The notes below the pieces were generated by a model. It ran no database searches. It was not told the DNA's origin and saw nothing but the letters and a program-made list of their open reading frames with translations. The translations under genes and the position numbers were made by a program. From contig CANGYQ010000006.1 of assembly GCA_947458745.1 (NCBI GenBank), positions 144,271-208,270 of the forward strand: a DNA stretch of 64,000 bases. Direction: 5' to 3'. Shown here piece after piece: positions 1 through 7,855 of the stretch. Each line of letters opens with the position of its first letter. Position 1 is the stretch's first letter. The stretch is from Bryobacteraceae bacterium (GTDB taxonomy: Bacteria; Acidobacteriota; Terriglobia; Bryobacterales; Bryobacteraceae).

Positions 1-528
1 GTCTTTGCGGGCATCATGCGCGGCTTCGGCTGCAAGGTGCTGGCCCATGACGTGACGGTGAACCCGGAGTGCGAAGCGGCAGGCGTCCAGTACGTCAAGC
101 TGGCGCAGCTGTTCGCCGAATCCGACGTCATCTCGTTGCATTGCCCGCTCACACCGATGACCCGGCACCTGATCGACGATGCGGCGTTATCACGCATGAA
201 GAACGGCGTCATGCTGATCAATACCAGCCGCGGCGCCTTGATCGACACTCGCGCCGTGATCGCTGGCCTCAAGTCCGGCCGCGTGGGGTATCTGGGCTTG
301 GACGTCTATGAGGAAGAGGCCGAACTCTTCTTCGAAGACTTGTCCGGTCAAGTACTGCAAGACGACATCTTCGCCCGCCTCACCACCTTCCCGAATGTGC
401 TGATCACCGGGCATCAAGCGTTCTTCACGCATGAGGCGGTGAAGAACATCGCGGAGACGACGATCGGCAACATCACGGAGTTTGAAGCGACGGGGCAGTG
501 TGCGAATGCGGTGAAGTTGCCGCGATAG
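1..528 (+). CDS. D-2-hydroxyacid dehydrogenase, D-lactate dehydrogenase-like (5' truncated by window edge)
   Basis: This is the C-terminal about 175 residues of an NAD-dependent D-2-hydroxyacid dehydrogenase; the reading frame is open back to base 1, so the true start lies outside the window. The visible part covers the end of the Rossmann NAD-binding domain and the return to the catalytic domain. The family's catalytic Arg is in INTSRGALID, the Glu in LGLDVYEEE, and the catalytic His in ITGHQAFFT. The DVYEEE segment, followed by a long insert before the His, resembles fermentative D-lactate dehydrogenase (LdhA/Ddh) more than phosphoglycerate dehydrogenase. The expected reaction is pyruvate plus NADH to D-lactate in the cytoplasm. 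The substrate is inferred from this resemblance only, since the N-terminal substrate-binding part is missing. Confidence 0.85.
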   Translation, partial: VFAGIMRGFGCKVLAHDVTVNPECEAAGVQYVKLAQLFAESDVISLHCPLTPMTRHLIDDAALSRMKNGVMLINTSRGALIDTRAVIAGLKSGRVGYLGLDVYEEEAELFFEDLSGQVLQDDIFARLTTFPNVLITGHQAFFTHEAVKNIAETTIGNITEFEATGQCANAVKLPR

Positions 529-609
529 CTAAGTCGAGTATTGTCGACTCCCGACCGAACCCACGCTGCGACGTTCGCCGCGATCCGCACCACGCTGGTG
601 CACTCCTGC

Positions 610-621
610 TATTCTGCGGCT
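610..621 (+). promoter_or_regulatory. -10 element placed for a leaderless transcript of the RHH gene
   Basis: The hexamer TATTCT at 610-615 lies exactly 6 nt before the ATG at 622, and no Shine-Dalgarno sequence is present. A start site about 7 nt after the -10 would fall on the ATG itself. No good -35 box is seen at 16-18 nt spacing. Confidence 0.45.
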
Positions 622-921
622 ATGGCGACACAGCGCAAACCGGCTTCAGCGAGATCGATTCGACAGAGCGTTACGATCCCAGCGGCGCTCGCCTTGGAGG
701 TCCGGCGCGCGGCCAAGGAGCAGCACGTCACGATGAGCCGCGCGTTGGTCGCCCTTGCCGAGCGTGGGGTTCGTGCCGAGGTGGAAGCGAAGGAACAGCT
801 GAAAGCCTCATACAACCGGTTCCTAACCGAGAACGATCCGGCCCGCAAGAACGAGGCGGGCAAAGACCTGATCCGCACGATCTTCGGGAAGGATGCGATT
901 GCCGAAGATCCAGTTCTCTAA
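622..921 (+). CDS. Ribbon-helix-helix-like small protein (possible antitoxin/regulator)
   Basis: This is a 99-residue basic protein. The segment at about residues 12-55 (RQSVTIPAALALEVRRAA followed by SRALVALAERG) has the strand-helix-helix pattern of ribbon-helix-helix DNA-binding proteins. ATG 622 is preferred over the in-frame TTG at 541, because the added N-terminus looks non-coding and a -10-like hexamer sits 6 nt upstream of 622. The next small gene overlaps its end by 29 bp, so the two are probably co-translated. An RHH protein followed by an overlapping small partner recalls type II antitoxin-toxin modules, but the partner is not a recognised toxin. The role as antitoxin or autorepressor is inference. 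Confidence 0.65.
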   Translation: MATQRKPASARSIRQSVTIPAALALEVRRAAKEQHVTMSRALVALAERGVRAEVEAKEQLKASYNRFLTENDPARKNEAGKDLIRTIFGKDAIAEDPVL

Positions 922-1144
922 ACTGCCGCGGCCACTCTGGCAGCATCTTCTTCAGCGAGTGGATGAACGCCACATCTCGGTAACGGATTTGTTGGCGCTG
1001 CAGGAATGGGTTAAGACTAATCCCGTTGCGCCCAATGGCGATTGGTACAAAAACTTCGGTTCCTTCATTTTGTGTGGCACCGGACAGTATCCGAAGACCG
1101 TGCTGGAAAAGGGCATGAAGCCGTTCGGGAGCCCAGTAGCTTGA
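893..1144 (+). CDS. Small protein of unknown function, partner of the RHH gene
   Basis: This 83-residue protein starts at ATG 893 inside the end of the RHH gene (29 bp overlap, +1 frame), so translational coupling is likely. It has an aromatic-rich helical N-terminal part (LPRPLWQHLLQRVDER), then a stretch reading NGDWYKNFGSFILCGTG and a basic C-terminus. There is no signal peptide or membrane segment. I do not recognise a named family with certainty. Conserved-looking Trp/Tyr/Phe positions and the gene order suggest a small effector whose activity is held in check by, or which works with, the upstream DNA-binding protein. A toxin role is only a hypothesis. Confidence 0.6.
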   Translation: MRLPKIQFSKLPRPLWQHLLQRVDERHISVTDLLALQEWVKTNPVAPNGDWYKNFGSFILCGTGQYPKTVLEKGMKPFGSPVA

Positions 1145-1180
1145 TCGCGGGCTAGCCGCTAGGCCGGGGCTATCGGGTGA

Positions 1181-1912
1181 TCAAGTGCCGTGAGCCCACC
1201 CTTCAATCTTTCCAGCGGCCGTTTGAACCATTGCCCTTTCCGCGTCCAAGCCCTTCAGACCGCGAAATCGACGCCTCCCCACGTTGGCGAAATAGAGAGA
1301 AGGATGCGTCAGGGCGACCAGTGCTACGCTCCCATGCGCCGCCGGGAGATCGTGATAAACATCCACGCATTCGGACAATATCCGTGGCATTGATCTCTTG
1401 AAAACCTCCTTCCCGATCGCGACCAACGGCACCGTCCCGAGCGTGACGATCAGCCTTGGCCTCATGACTTCTAACTCGCGCTCAAAGAACCGTGCGCAAC
1501 GCTGAACGAAGTTACGGTCGTTCCTACCTGGAAAAGGGCCAATCTCAGAACCGCCCTCTCGCAGCCCCATGTAGAAGTTTGTGAAGAAGCACTGATCAAT
1601 CGGAAGGGCCAGTTTTCGGAACACGCTTCGGATATTCCACCATGTTTGGCTGCTATCTATTTCGGTTTCGCGCTCGAACGCATGTTCGTAGGTTGCAGCG
1701 GTATTGAAATCCTGCCCAACAACCATAACTGCCGTGTGTTCTGGTCCAACTGCACTGGACTCCTCGAAACACAAGCCGAGTCCGCCCGGGAAGAAGGCCG
1801 TCCCCTTAATCGGTTTAGGAACTGGCACCACCCCTTTGGGGTACGGCGGAACTGTTTGTGACATCTCGTCCCAGAGTGCCTGTACTCTATCCCGTGTCGA
1901 TAGACCAATCAT
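1181..1912 (-). CDS. Uracil-DNA glycosylase superfamily protein
   Basis: This 243-residue protein carries the two hallmark positions of the uracil-DNA glycosylase fold. A motif-A-like strand and turn (MVVGQDFNT, Asp about residue 68) ends an early beta strand, and a motif-B-like LTHPSLYFANVGRRR lies near residue 203. A central strand (PRLIVTLGT) fits the core sheet. It lacks the Cys pattern of 4Fe-4S type 4/5 enzymes, so it is closer to single-domain UDG-like proteins of uncertain substrate. ATG 1912 is the chosen start; a GGAGAG lies directly against it, too close for ordinary spacing. It converges with nothing and is separated by 22 bp from the end of the gamma-glutamyltransferase gene on the same strand. 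Activity on uracil is inferred from fold only. Confidence 0.7.
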   Translation of the reverse strand: MIGLSTRDRVQALWDEMSQTVPPYPKGVVPVPKPIKGTAFFPGGLGLCFEESSAVGPEHTAVMVVGQDFNTAATYEHAFERETEIDSSQTWWNIRSVFRKLALPIDQCFFTNFYMGLREGGSEIGPFPGRNDRNFVQRCARFFERELEVMRPRLIVTLGTVPLVAIGKEVFKRSMPRILSECVDVYHDLPAAHGSVALVALTHPSLYFANVGRRRFRGLKGLDAERAMVQTAAGKIEGWAHGT

Positions 1913-1934
1913 CTCTCCAGGGTAGTCTCTTCAG

Positions 1935-3698
1935 TTATCGCCCAAAGATAAAGCGCCCCCGCCTCGGGTCGGCGCCGCCTTCCAGCACTCCGCCCTCCAT
2001 CTTGATCACCGTCGGCGCGGAGCCGTTCGACCACGGGCCTTTCACCGTCACCTTGTGGCCACGCTCTTGCATGGCTTCGATGATCGGGCGGGGCAGGCGG
2101 CTTTCGAGCGATAGGCCGCCGGGGACGTAGCGGGCGCCGGCTAGGGAGGGGTAGAGATGCTCGCTCTGGAAGCGTGGTGCTTCCACGGCTTCTTGCGAGG
2201 TCATCTGGAAGTCGAGCAGGTTCAGCACCACTTGCAGCATCGCTTGATCCTGGTTGTCGCCGCCGGGCGTGGACATCGCAAAGTAGGGCTTGCCGTCGCG
2301 GAGCACCAGCGTGGGTGACAGGGTCACGCGCGGGCGCTTGCCGGGGGCCAGTTGGTTGGCGTGGCCGTCGTCGAGCACAAAGCTCTGCAGGCGGCTGGAA
2401 TAGGGAATGCCTGTGTCGCCGGCGATCACGCTGGGCAGCCACGCGCCGGAAGGCGTCGCGGAGAACACGTTGCCCTGGCGGTCCACCACGTTGACGCAGG
2501 TGGTGTCCTGCGCGGAGCCTTCGGCGGCCGAAGCGCTGGAGGCGGGCAACTGCGCGCCGGGGGCGCCGGGGCGGTGTTCCAGCGAGGCCTTGCGCGGATC
2601 AATCAGCTTGCGCCGCTGAGCCGCATACTCTTTCGACAAGAGGATCGCGGCGGGAACTTTCGAGAACTTGGGGTCGCCATAATGCGCGTCGCGATCGGCA
2701 AAGGCCAGCTTGGCGGCCTCCACTACCGTGTGCAGATAGTCGGGCGAGTTGTGGCCCATCGCCTTCAGGTTGTAGCCTTCCAGGATGTTCAGCGCCTGGA
2801 TCATCACCGGGCCTTGGGTCCAGAAGCCGGGCTTGATGATCTCAAAGCCACGGTAGGTGCCGGTGACCGGCTGGTCGATTTCGGCCTTGTAGCCAGCGAG
2901 GTCTTCATAGCGGATCAGGCCGCCGTTCTTCGCGCTGAAGTCGGCGATCTCCTTGGCGATGGCACCCTTATAGAAGATGTCGTGCACGGCCGCCAGACGC
3001 TTCTTGCGGTCGCCCCGAGCCTTCTTTTCGGCATCGGCCATGCGTTCGATGGTGCGAGCCAGGGCGGGCAGCGGATACAGCATGCCCGGTTGCGGAGCCT
3101 TGCCGCCGGGGAAGAAGAACGTCTTCGAGGTGGGCCACATGTCCAGGATGCGGCCCGTGTCATTGACGAAGGCGCTGAACTCTTCGCCGATCGGGAACTG
3201 GCGCGCGTACTCGATGGCGGGGGCCGAAACTTCGGCGAAGCTCTTGGTGCCGTATTCGGCCAGCGCCAGCAGCAGGCCATCGACGACGCCTGGCAAAATC
3301 GCCGCTTCGATGCCAATGGACGGCAGACGTCCGGCACTACGCGGGTCCTCCCAGGCGCGCACGGGTCGCGTACGGTAATAGTCCGCTGTGGCTAGCTTAG
3401 GAGCCGTGCCGACGCCGCTGATGATGATCGGGGGCTTGCCGGCCATCTTAATGATCAGCGGCATTTCGCCACCCAGGCCAAACCGCGCCTGCTCCGTGAC
3501 GGCGGCCGCCAGTACGCTGGCCACGCCGGCGTCGACGGCATTGCCGCCCGCCATCAACATGCGGTAGCCGGCCTCGACTTCAAAGTTGTTCGCCGCGCCC
3601 ACCATCTCGCGGGTGCCGCGCACGGCTGGGAACATCGTGTACTGCGCGAGCACCGCGGCGGCCGAAGCCAGCGTCAACAGAGCCAGACGGAAGGTCAT
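1935..3698 (-). CDS. ggt: Gamma-glutamyltransferase, exported
   Basis: This is a 587-residue Ntn-hydrolase that cleaves the gamma-glutamyl bond of glutathione and related compounds, normally in the periplasm. Residues 1-19 are a signal peptide (short basic start, hydrophobic core, A-x-A-like end). The large-subunit hallmark GGNAVDAGVASVLAAAV lies near residue 51. The autoprocessing nucleophile is Thr399 in DTTCVNVVD, giving a large subunit of about 380 residues and a small one of about 189. The small-subunit oxyanion motif appears as TPGGDNQDQ rather than the textbook form. The length is normal. The start is 8 bp after the end of the methyltransferase gene; GATAAT (3706-3711) lies 7 nt before the ATG and could drive an internal, nearly leaderless transcript. 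Confidence 0.9.
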   Translation of the reverse strand: MTFRLALLTLASAAAVLAQYTMFPAVRGTREMVGAANNFEVEAGYRMLMAGGNAVDAGVASVLAAAVTEQARFGLGGEMPLIIKMAGKPPIIISGVGTAPKLATADYYRTRPVRAWEDPRSAGRLPSIGIEAAILPGVVDGLLLALAEYGTKSFAEVSAPAIEYARQFPIGEEFSAFVNDTGRILDMWPTSKTFFFPGGKAPQPGMLYPLPALARTIERMADAEKKARGDRKKRLAAVHDIFYKGAIAKEIADFSAKNGGLIRYEDLAGYKAEIDQPVTGTYRGFEIIKPGFWTQGPVMIQALNILEGYNLKAMGHNSPDYLHTVVEAAKLAFADRDAHYGDPKFSKVPAAILLSKEYAAQRRKLIDPRKASLEHRPGAPGAQLPASSASAAEGSAQDTTCVNVVDRQGNVFSATPSGAWLPSVIAGDTGIPYSSRLQSFVLDDGHANQLAPGKRPRVTLSPTLVLRDGKPYFAMSTPGGDNQDQAMLQVVLNLLDFQMTSQEAVEAPRFQSEHLYPSLAGARYVPGGLSLESRLPRPIIEAMQERGHKVTVKGPWSNGSAPTVIKMEGGVLEGGADPRRGRFIFGR

Positions 3699-3706
3699 GC
3701 GTTTGA

Positions 3707-4237
3707 TTATCGCGCCAATGCACGGTACTTGCGCAGCAACTCATAGAGCACTACGCCGCCCGCGGTGGCCACGTTGAGTGAATGCTTCACGCCCAACATG
3801 GGAATGCGGATGTGAACGTCGCAAGCTTCCCGCAGCTCCGGGCTGAGGCCTTCCACTTCGTGGCCGAATAGCAGGCAGACCGGGAAGGCTGGCTGCCAAT
3901 CAAATAGATCCACTGATCGGGTAGAGGTTTCGATGGCGGCGATCTGATGGCCGCTCTGGCGCAGCTGCTCCACCAGGGCTACCGGGTCGGCGGCCTCGGC
4001 CCACGGCACCGTGTCTTCCGCTCCGAGGGCGGTTTTCGAGATCTGGTTCTTGGGTGGCCGGGCGGTGATGCCGGTGAGGAACAGCCGTTCCACGCCCGCT
4101 CCGTCGGCGGTGCGGAAGAACGACCCGACGTTGTACATGCTGCGGACGTTATCCAGCAGAACGCTCACCGGGACACGGTGCAGGGCGGAGTAGGGCTCAC
4201 CGGCGGCGGTGACACGGAAGGGGACGCGATCGCTCAT
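3707..4237 (-). CDS. SpoU/TrmH-family RNA 2'-O-methyltransferase
   Basis: This 176-residue protein has all three knot-region motifs of SPOUT 2'-O-methyltransferases. Motif 1 is LLDNVRSMYNVGSFFRTADG, motif 2 is LLFGHEVEGLSPE, and motif 3 is IPMLGVKHSLNVATAGG. It uses S-adenosylmethionine to methylate ribose in tRNA or rRNA. It lacks the N-terminal L30e-like domain of RlmB, so it is a minimal catalytic knot. The RNA target cannot be read from sequence. The gene is 13 bp downstream of the acetyltransferase gene and belongs to the priA-GNAT-trmH-ggt run on the minus strand. Confidence 0.88.
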   Translation of the reverse strand: MSDRVPFRVTAAGEPYSALHRVPVSVLLDNVRSMYNVGSFFRTADGAGVERLFLTGITARPPKNQISKTALGAEDTVPWAEAADPVALVEQLRQSGHQIAAIETSTRSVDLFDWQPAFPVCLLFGHEVEGLSPELREACDVHIRIPMLGVKHSLNVATAGGVVLYELLRKYRALAR

Positions 4238-4250
4238 GTAGATACTGTGT

Positions 4251-5051
4251 TTAGCCGGTGCAATAGAGTGAGAAGTTGGTGATCGATTCGAAGCCCATGC
4301 GCCGGTAGAGCGGTAGCGCCATCATCGACGATTGCAGAACCAGCGGCATGGCCCCGCAGTCGGCAAATACTTCCTCCACCGCCTGCCGCATCAAGGCCTC
4401 CGCATAACCACGGCGCATGGCGTCCGGCAGCGTGGCGACGGCATAGATGCCCAGCACGCCCCCGGCTACCACCGTGGCGCCCGCGGTGACGTCGCGGCCG
4501 TCGATGGTGCCGACAAAGCCACGAAAGGCCCCGTGCCAGAAATGCGGGCGGCTGTACATGGAGGTCAGCTGATGGGCCGACCCTTCAAAACCCACCGACA
4601 TCAAATGGCAGAAGCTGAGGCGCGTGGCGTCGTCGGTGACGCGGCGGACCTGAAGCGGCGGCAACACGCGCTTCGGCGGTGCCAGTTGGTCCGCGACCAT
4701 ACCCGGCGCCGTGCTGGCGCGACGCAAACGGTAACGTCCAAAAATGTTTGAGATCTGCCGCCGCAGCAAAGGGTCAAAGAAGCCTTCGCCCACCCAGTAC
4801 GACCAGGCACCACTGGCACCGAAGTGCTGCTTGGCGGTGGCGATGGACTGGTGCAGTTGCGCTTCTTCGTCGACCGGCTCCTGCAGGATCACCGAGTTGA
4901 ACGCGGCCAAATGCTGGCCTACATCCACCAGCGTGGCGTGGGGAATCTGCTGGACGTGTGCGCCGGGCTCCGCGTCCGCAAAGCTGCGCATGGTGTGCGC
5001 CAAATTGGCCGCCATCGGGGCCATCCACTGCTGAAGAACCGTGGCGTCCAT
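4251..5051 (-). CDS. GNAT-family N-acetyltransferase
   Basis: This is a 266-residue protein whose C-terminal half (about residues 130-260) has the GNAT acetyl-CoA-binding arrangement. A beta-4 strand (VLGIYAVATLPDAMRRGYA) leads into helix 3, followed by LPLYRRMGFES, the family's typical end of the fold. The N-terminal half is poorly conserved and may be a second degenerate GNAT lobe. The start is set by the overlap: priA's TAA and this ATG share one base (TAATG at 5049-5053). The in-frame start further upstream would lie inside priA and is rejected. The substrate is unknown; coupling to priA suggests shared expression rather than shared function. Confidence 0.8.
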   Translation of the reverse strand: MDATVLQQWMAPMAANLAHTMRSFADAEPGAHVQQIPHATLVDVGQHLAAFNSVILQEPVDEEAQLHQSIATAKQHFGASGAWSYWVGEGFFDPLLRRQISNIFGRYRLRRASTAPGMVADQLAPPKRVLPPLQVRRVTDDATRLSFCHLMSVGFEGSAHQLTSMYSRPHFWHGAFRGFVGTIDGRDVTAGATVVAGGVLGIYAVATLPDAMRRGYAEALMRQAVEEVFADCGAMPLVLQSSMMALPLYRRMGFESITNFSLYCTG

Positions 5052-7501
5052 TACATCAGGCTCATCGGGTCGACATCGATCACCAGCGCCGTGGCGGGCC
5101 ACTTCTGCTCAATCGCATACTGCCGCAAGCGGTGCAGCGTGGCGGCCAGCGCCGGGCGGCTGGCGGACTTCAGCAGCAGTTGATAGCGATACTCGCGCTT
5201 CAGCTTGGGCACGGCGGCTTCGCTGGGGCCCAGGATCTTGATGCCTTCCGGGGGCGGCGTCAGCTGTTGGGCCAGGTCGCCGCTCATGCGCTGGGCGGCT
5301 TCCTGCTCTTCTGACCGCACGACGAGGTTCGCTAGCGCGGCAAACGGTGGATAGCGCATGGCGCGGCGGAACTGGATCTCCTTCTCATAGAAAAGGCGGT
5401 AGTCCTGCACGGCGGCGAAGCGGACCGCGTAGTGGTCCGGGTTGATGGTCTGGATCAGTACCTGACCGGCGATCTGCCCGCGTCCGGCGCGTCCGGCGGC
5501 TTGGGTCAACAACTGGAATGTCCGCTCGGCGGCACGGAAATCAGGCATGCCCAGGCCGATGTCGGCGTTGATGATGCCCGCGAAGGTGACGTTGGGGATG
5601 TCGTGCCCCTTGGCGATCATTTGCGTGCCCACCAGGATGTCAAACTCACCCGCGCGGAAGTTGTTGAGGATCGACTCATACTGATGTTTGCCCGTGATCG
5701 TATCGCGGTCCATGCGCGCAATGCGAGCGGTGGGGAACTCGCGGTGTAACTCCTCTTCCACCTTCTCTGAACCAGTGCCCAGAAACTGCAAGTACTCGCT
5801 GTCGCACTTGGGGCACTTGTCTGGCACCTTCTCGGCATAGTTACAAAAGTGGCACAGCAGCCGGTGGTCCCGCCGGTGATAAGTGAGCGTGATGGAGCAG
5901 TTGGCGCACATGATGCGCTCGCCGCAGGCGCGGCAGGTGACAAAGCTCGAAAAGCCGCGGCGGTTTAGCAGCAACATCACTTGCTCACGATTGGCCAGCC
6001 GTTCCCGGATGGCGTCCAGCATGCGGCGGGAGAAGGTCTGCTGCTTGCGCGTCTCCAGAAACTCCTGCCGCATGTCGATCAGCTCCACTTCGGGCATCGG
6101 GCGATTCTCGATGCGCTCCGGTAACTCGAGCAGGGCGTACTTGCCTCGCTCGACGTTGTAGCGCGACTCCAAGCTGGGTGTGGCGGAGCCCAGCACCACG
6201 GTGGCGCCCGTCATGCGTCCGCGCACAATGGCGACATCACGGCCGTGATAGCGGGGGTTCTCTTCCTGCTTGTAGCTGTTGTCGTGTTCTTCATCGACAA
6301 TGATCAGGCCCAGGTCACGGAGCGGTGCAAAGACCGCCGAGCGAGTGCCGACGGCCACCGTCACCTCACCGGAATGGATCTTGCGCCATTGGGCGGCGCG
6401 CTCTGTGTCATTGAAGGCCGAATGCAGAATTGCCGCGCGGCTGCCGAAGCGGGCAAAGAACTGCGCCGCCACTTGCGGCGTCAACGCGATTTCCGGCACC
6501 AGCAGCAGCGCGCTGCGGCCTTGCGCCAGCACCAGGTCCATGCTGCGCAGGTAGACCTCCGTTTTGCCGGAACCCGTCACGCCCTGCAACAGGAAAGGCT
6601 GAAATGTTTTGCCCGCCAGGGCTTGCGCAATGGTGTCCAGCGCGGCCTGCTGGTGCGGGTTCAGGGGATGATCGACGCGGGCCGATTGCGAGCTGAGCGC
6701 CGGAGCAATCAGTGCCACTCGAATCAGGTTCTTGCGGGCCAGCGCTCGGGCTGCCGTCGCGCCACCCGCCAGCATGGTCTCCAACTGATCCAGCCGGTGG
6801 GTGCCGGGGTGCAGTTCGAGAAACGCCAACAGCTCGCGCTCTTTCTTGGGCAGCTTGCCGCCATCGCCGCGCGAGAGAAACTCGCCTTCTAAGCGGTCCG
6901 AGGGAGAGCGGAGCGGATCTCGCGCGGCCGCCTCGTCTTCCAGGATGAGGAAACCCTTCTTCAAGAGGCTTTTCAGCGCATTTGCCGCTTTGGGTACCTT
7001 CTGGGCCAGCGTCGCCTCCGATAACGGCCGCTGGTCCAATAGACGCAGAATCTCCACCGTCGCGTCCTCGGCATTGGCACTGCCCAACGTCAACTGCCGC
7101 GCCACATCACGGCCGGCATCGGTGAGCGTGTAAGTGCGACGGCGGCCCACCTCTCCACCCAATGGAGCCATGGTGCGCAGGACTTCACCGGTCGGCGCGC
7201 AATAATAGGCCGCGATCCAACGGGCCAGTTCGATCAAATGGGCATTGAACACCGGCTGTTCGTCCACCAGCCGCTCCACTGGCTTGAGACGGAGCTGGGT
7301 GTCGGTATCGTGCAGTTTCAGGATCACGCCGGTCAGCTTGCGAGCGCCAAACGGCACGGTCACGCGTGAGCCGACCTGGACCCGGTGGCGCAGTGTTTCC
7401 GGCAACAGGTAGCTGAACGTGCGGTCCAGCGGAACCGGGAGGCTGACGTCAGCAATGCGCGGGAGTGAGGTGGGGCCGGTCAAGCAAATGGGATCGGGCA
7501 A
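5051..7501 (-). CDS. priA: Primosomal protein N' (replication restart helicase PriA)
   Basis: This is an 816-residue superfamily-2 helicase that reloads the replisome at stalled forks. The N-terminal 3' DNA-end-binding domain shows VSLPVPLDRTFSYLLPE. The helicase part has Walker A GVTGSGKTEVYLR, the DEEH box in IIVDEEHDNSYKQEENPRYH, and GSATPSLES (motif III). Between the lobes is the two-zinc cysteine set: CRACGERIMCANC and then CHFCNY with CPKC. The QAAGRAGRG motif VI follows. The start is TTG 7501; an in-frame TAA lies three codons upstream, so this is the earliest possible start, and the second TTG at 7483 is an alternative. The gene is divergent from the ABC importer operon. Confidence 0.95.
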   Translation of the reverse strand: MPDPICLTGPTSLPRIADVSLPVPLDRTFSYLLPETLRHRVQVGSRVTVPFGARKLTGVILKLHDTDTQLRLKPVERLVDEQPVFNAHLIELARWIAAYYCAPTGEVLRTMAPLGGEVGRRRTYTLTDAGRDVARQLTLGSANAEDATVEILRLLDQRPLSEATLAQKVPKAANALKSLLKKGFLILEDEAAARDPLRSPSDRLEGEFLSRGDGGKLPKKERELLAFLELHPGTHRLDQLETMLAGGATAARALARKNLIRVALIAPALSSQSARVDHPLNPHQQAALDTIAQALAGKTFQPFLLQGVTGSGKTEVYLRSMDLVLAQGRSALLLVPEIALTPQVAAQFFARFGSRAAILHSAFNDTERAAQWRKIHSGEVTVAVGTRSAVFAPLRDLGLIIVDEEHDNSYKQEENPRYHGRDVAIVRGRMTGATVVLGSATPSLESRYNVERGKYALLELPERIENRPMPEVELIDMRQEFLETRKQQTFSRRMLDAIRERLANREQVMLLLNRRGFSSFVTCRACGERIMCANCSITLTYHRRDHRLLCHFCNYAEKVPDKCPKCDSEYLQFLGTGSEKVEEELHREFPTARIARMDRDTITGKHQYESILNNFRAGEFDILVGTQMIAKGHDIPNVTFAGIINADIGLGMPDFRAAERTFQLLTQAAGRAGRGQIAGQVLIQTINPDHYAVRFAAVQDYRLFYEKEIQFRRAMRYPPFAALANLVVRSEEQEAAQRMSGDLAQQLTPPPEGIKILGPSEAAVPKLKREYRYQLLLKSASRPALAATLHRLRQYAIEQKWPATALVIDVDPMSLM

Positions 7502-7591
7502 GCAGGCTTACCCGGCGATTCTTCCATGATCCCAACTTTGCGGGCGGAGAAAAGTGTGGCGATGATGGTGTGATTCGGGTCGCGCGGCGCA

Positions 7592-7603
7592 TATAATGAC
7601 GGC
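7592..7603 (+). promoter_or_regulatory. Consensus -10 (TATAAT) exactly 6 nt before a TTG start
   Basis: A perfect TATAAT at 7592-7597 is followed by GACGGC and then the TTG start at 7604. It is the likely promoter of the sugar ABC operon and would give a leaderless mRNA. No clear -35 is seen. Confidence 0.5.
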
Positions 7604-7855
7604 TTGGCTCGCGGCTGGGAATCGAAAGACGTCGAATCGCAAATGGAGGAGCGGCGTGAACGCTCCGCTGATGCCTTTGCTTTGTCTCCCGCCGAGCTAG
7701 ACCGCCAGAAGCGCCGCGAAAGCCTGCTGCTGACGCGCATCCGCGTGTTGCGTGACTTGCAGCAAGCGTGCAACCCACGGCACCGGGGAATTCTCGAAGC
7801 CTCCCTGGCCCACCTGGACGCCCAAATCGCAGAACTGGATGCCCCACCGGCATGA
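7604..7855 (+). CDS. Small coiled-coil protein leading the ABC importer operon
   Basis: This 83-residue charged protein begins at TTG 7604, where a consensus -10 sits 6 nt upstream. ATG 7643 is an alternative start (70 residues) but has no Shine-Dalgarno. The body is one long helix-prone stretch rich in Arg, Glu, Leu and Ala (ELDRQKRRESLLLTRIRVL, then ILEASLAHLDAQIAEL), likely a helical hairpin or coiled coil. It has no signal peptide. Its stop overlaps the ABC ATPase start (ATGA at 7852-7855), so it is translationally coupled to the transporter. I do not recognise a family, and a role in expression or assembly of the transporter is a guess. Confidence 0.6.
   Translation: MARGWESKDVESQMEERRERSADAFALSPAELDRQKRRESLLLTRIRVLRDLQQACNPRHRGILEASLAHLDAQIAELDAPPA

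Noticed and set aside
2352..3395. A 347-residue plus-strand frame
   Set aside because: It is antisense to gamma-glutamyltransferase and has no recognisable domain.
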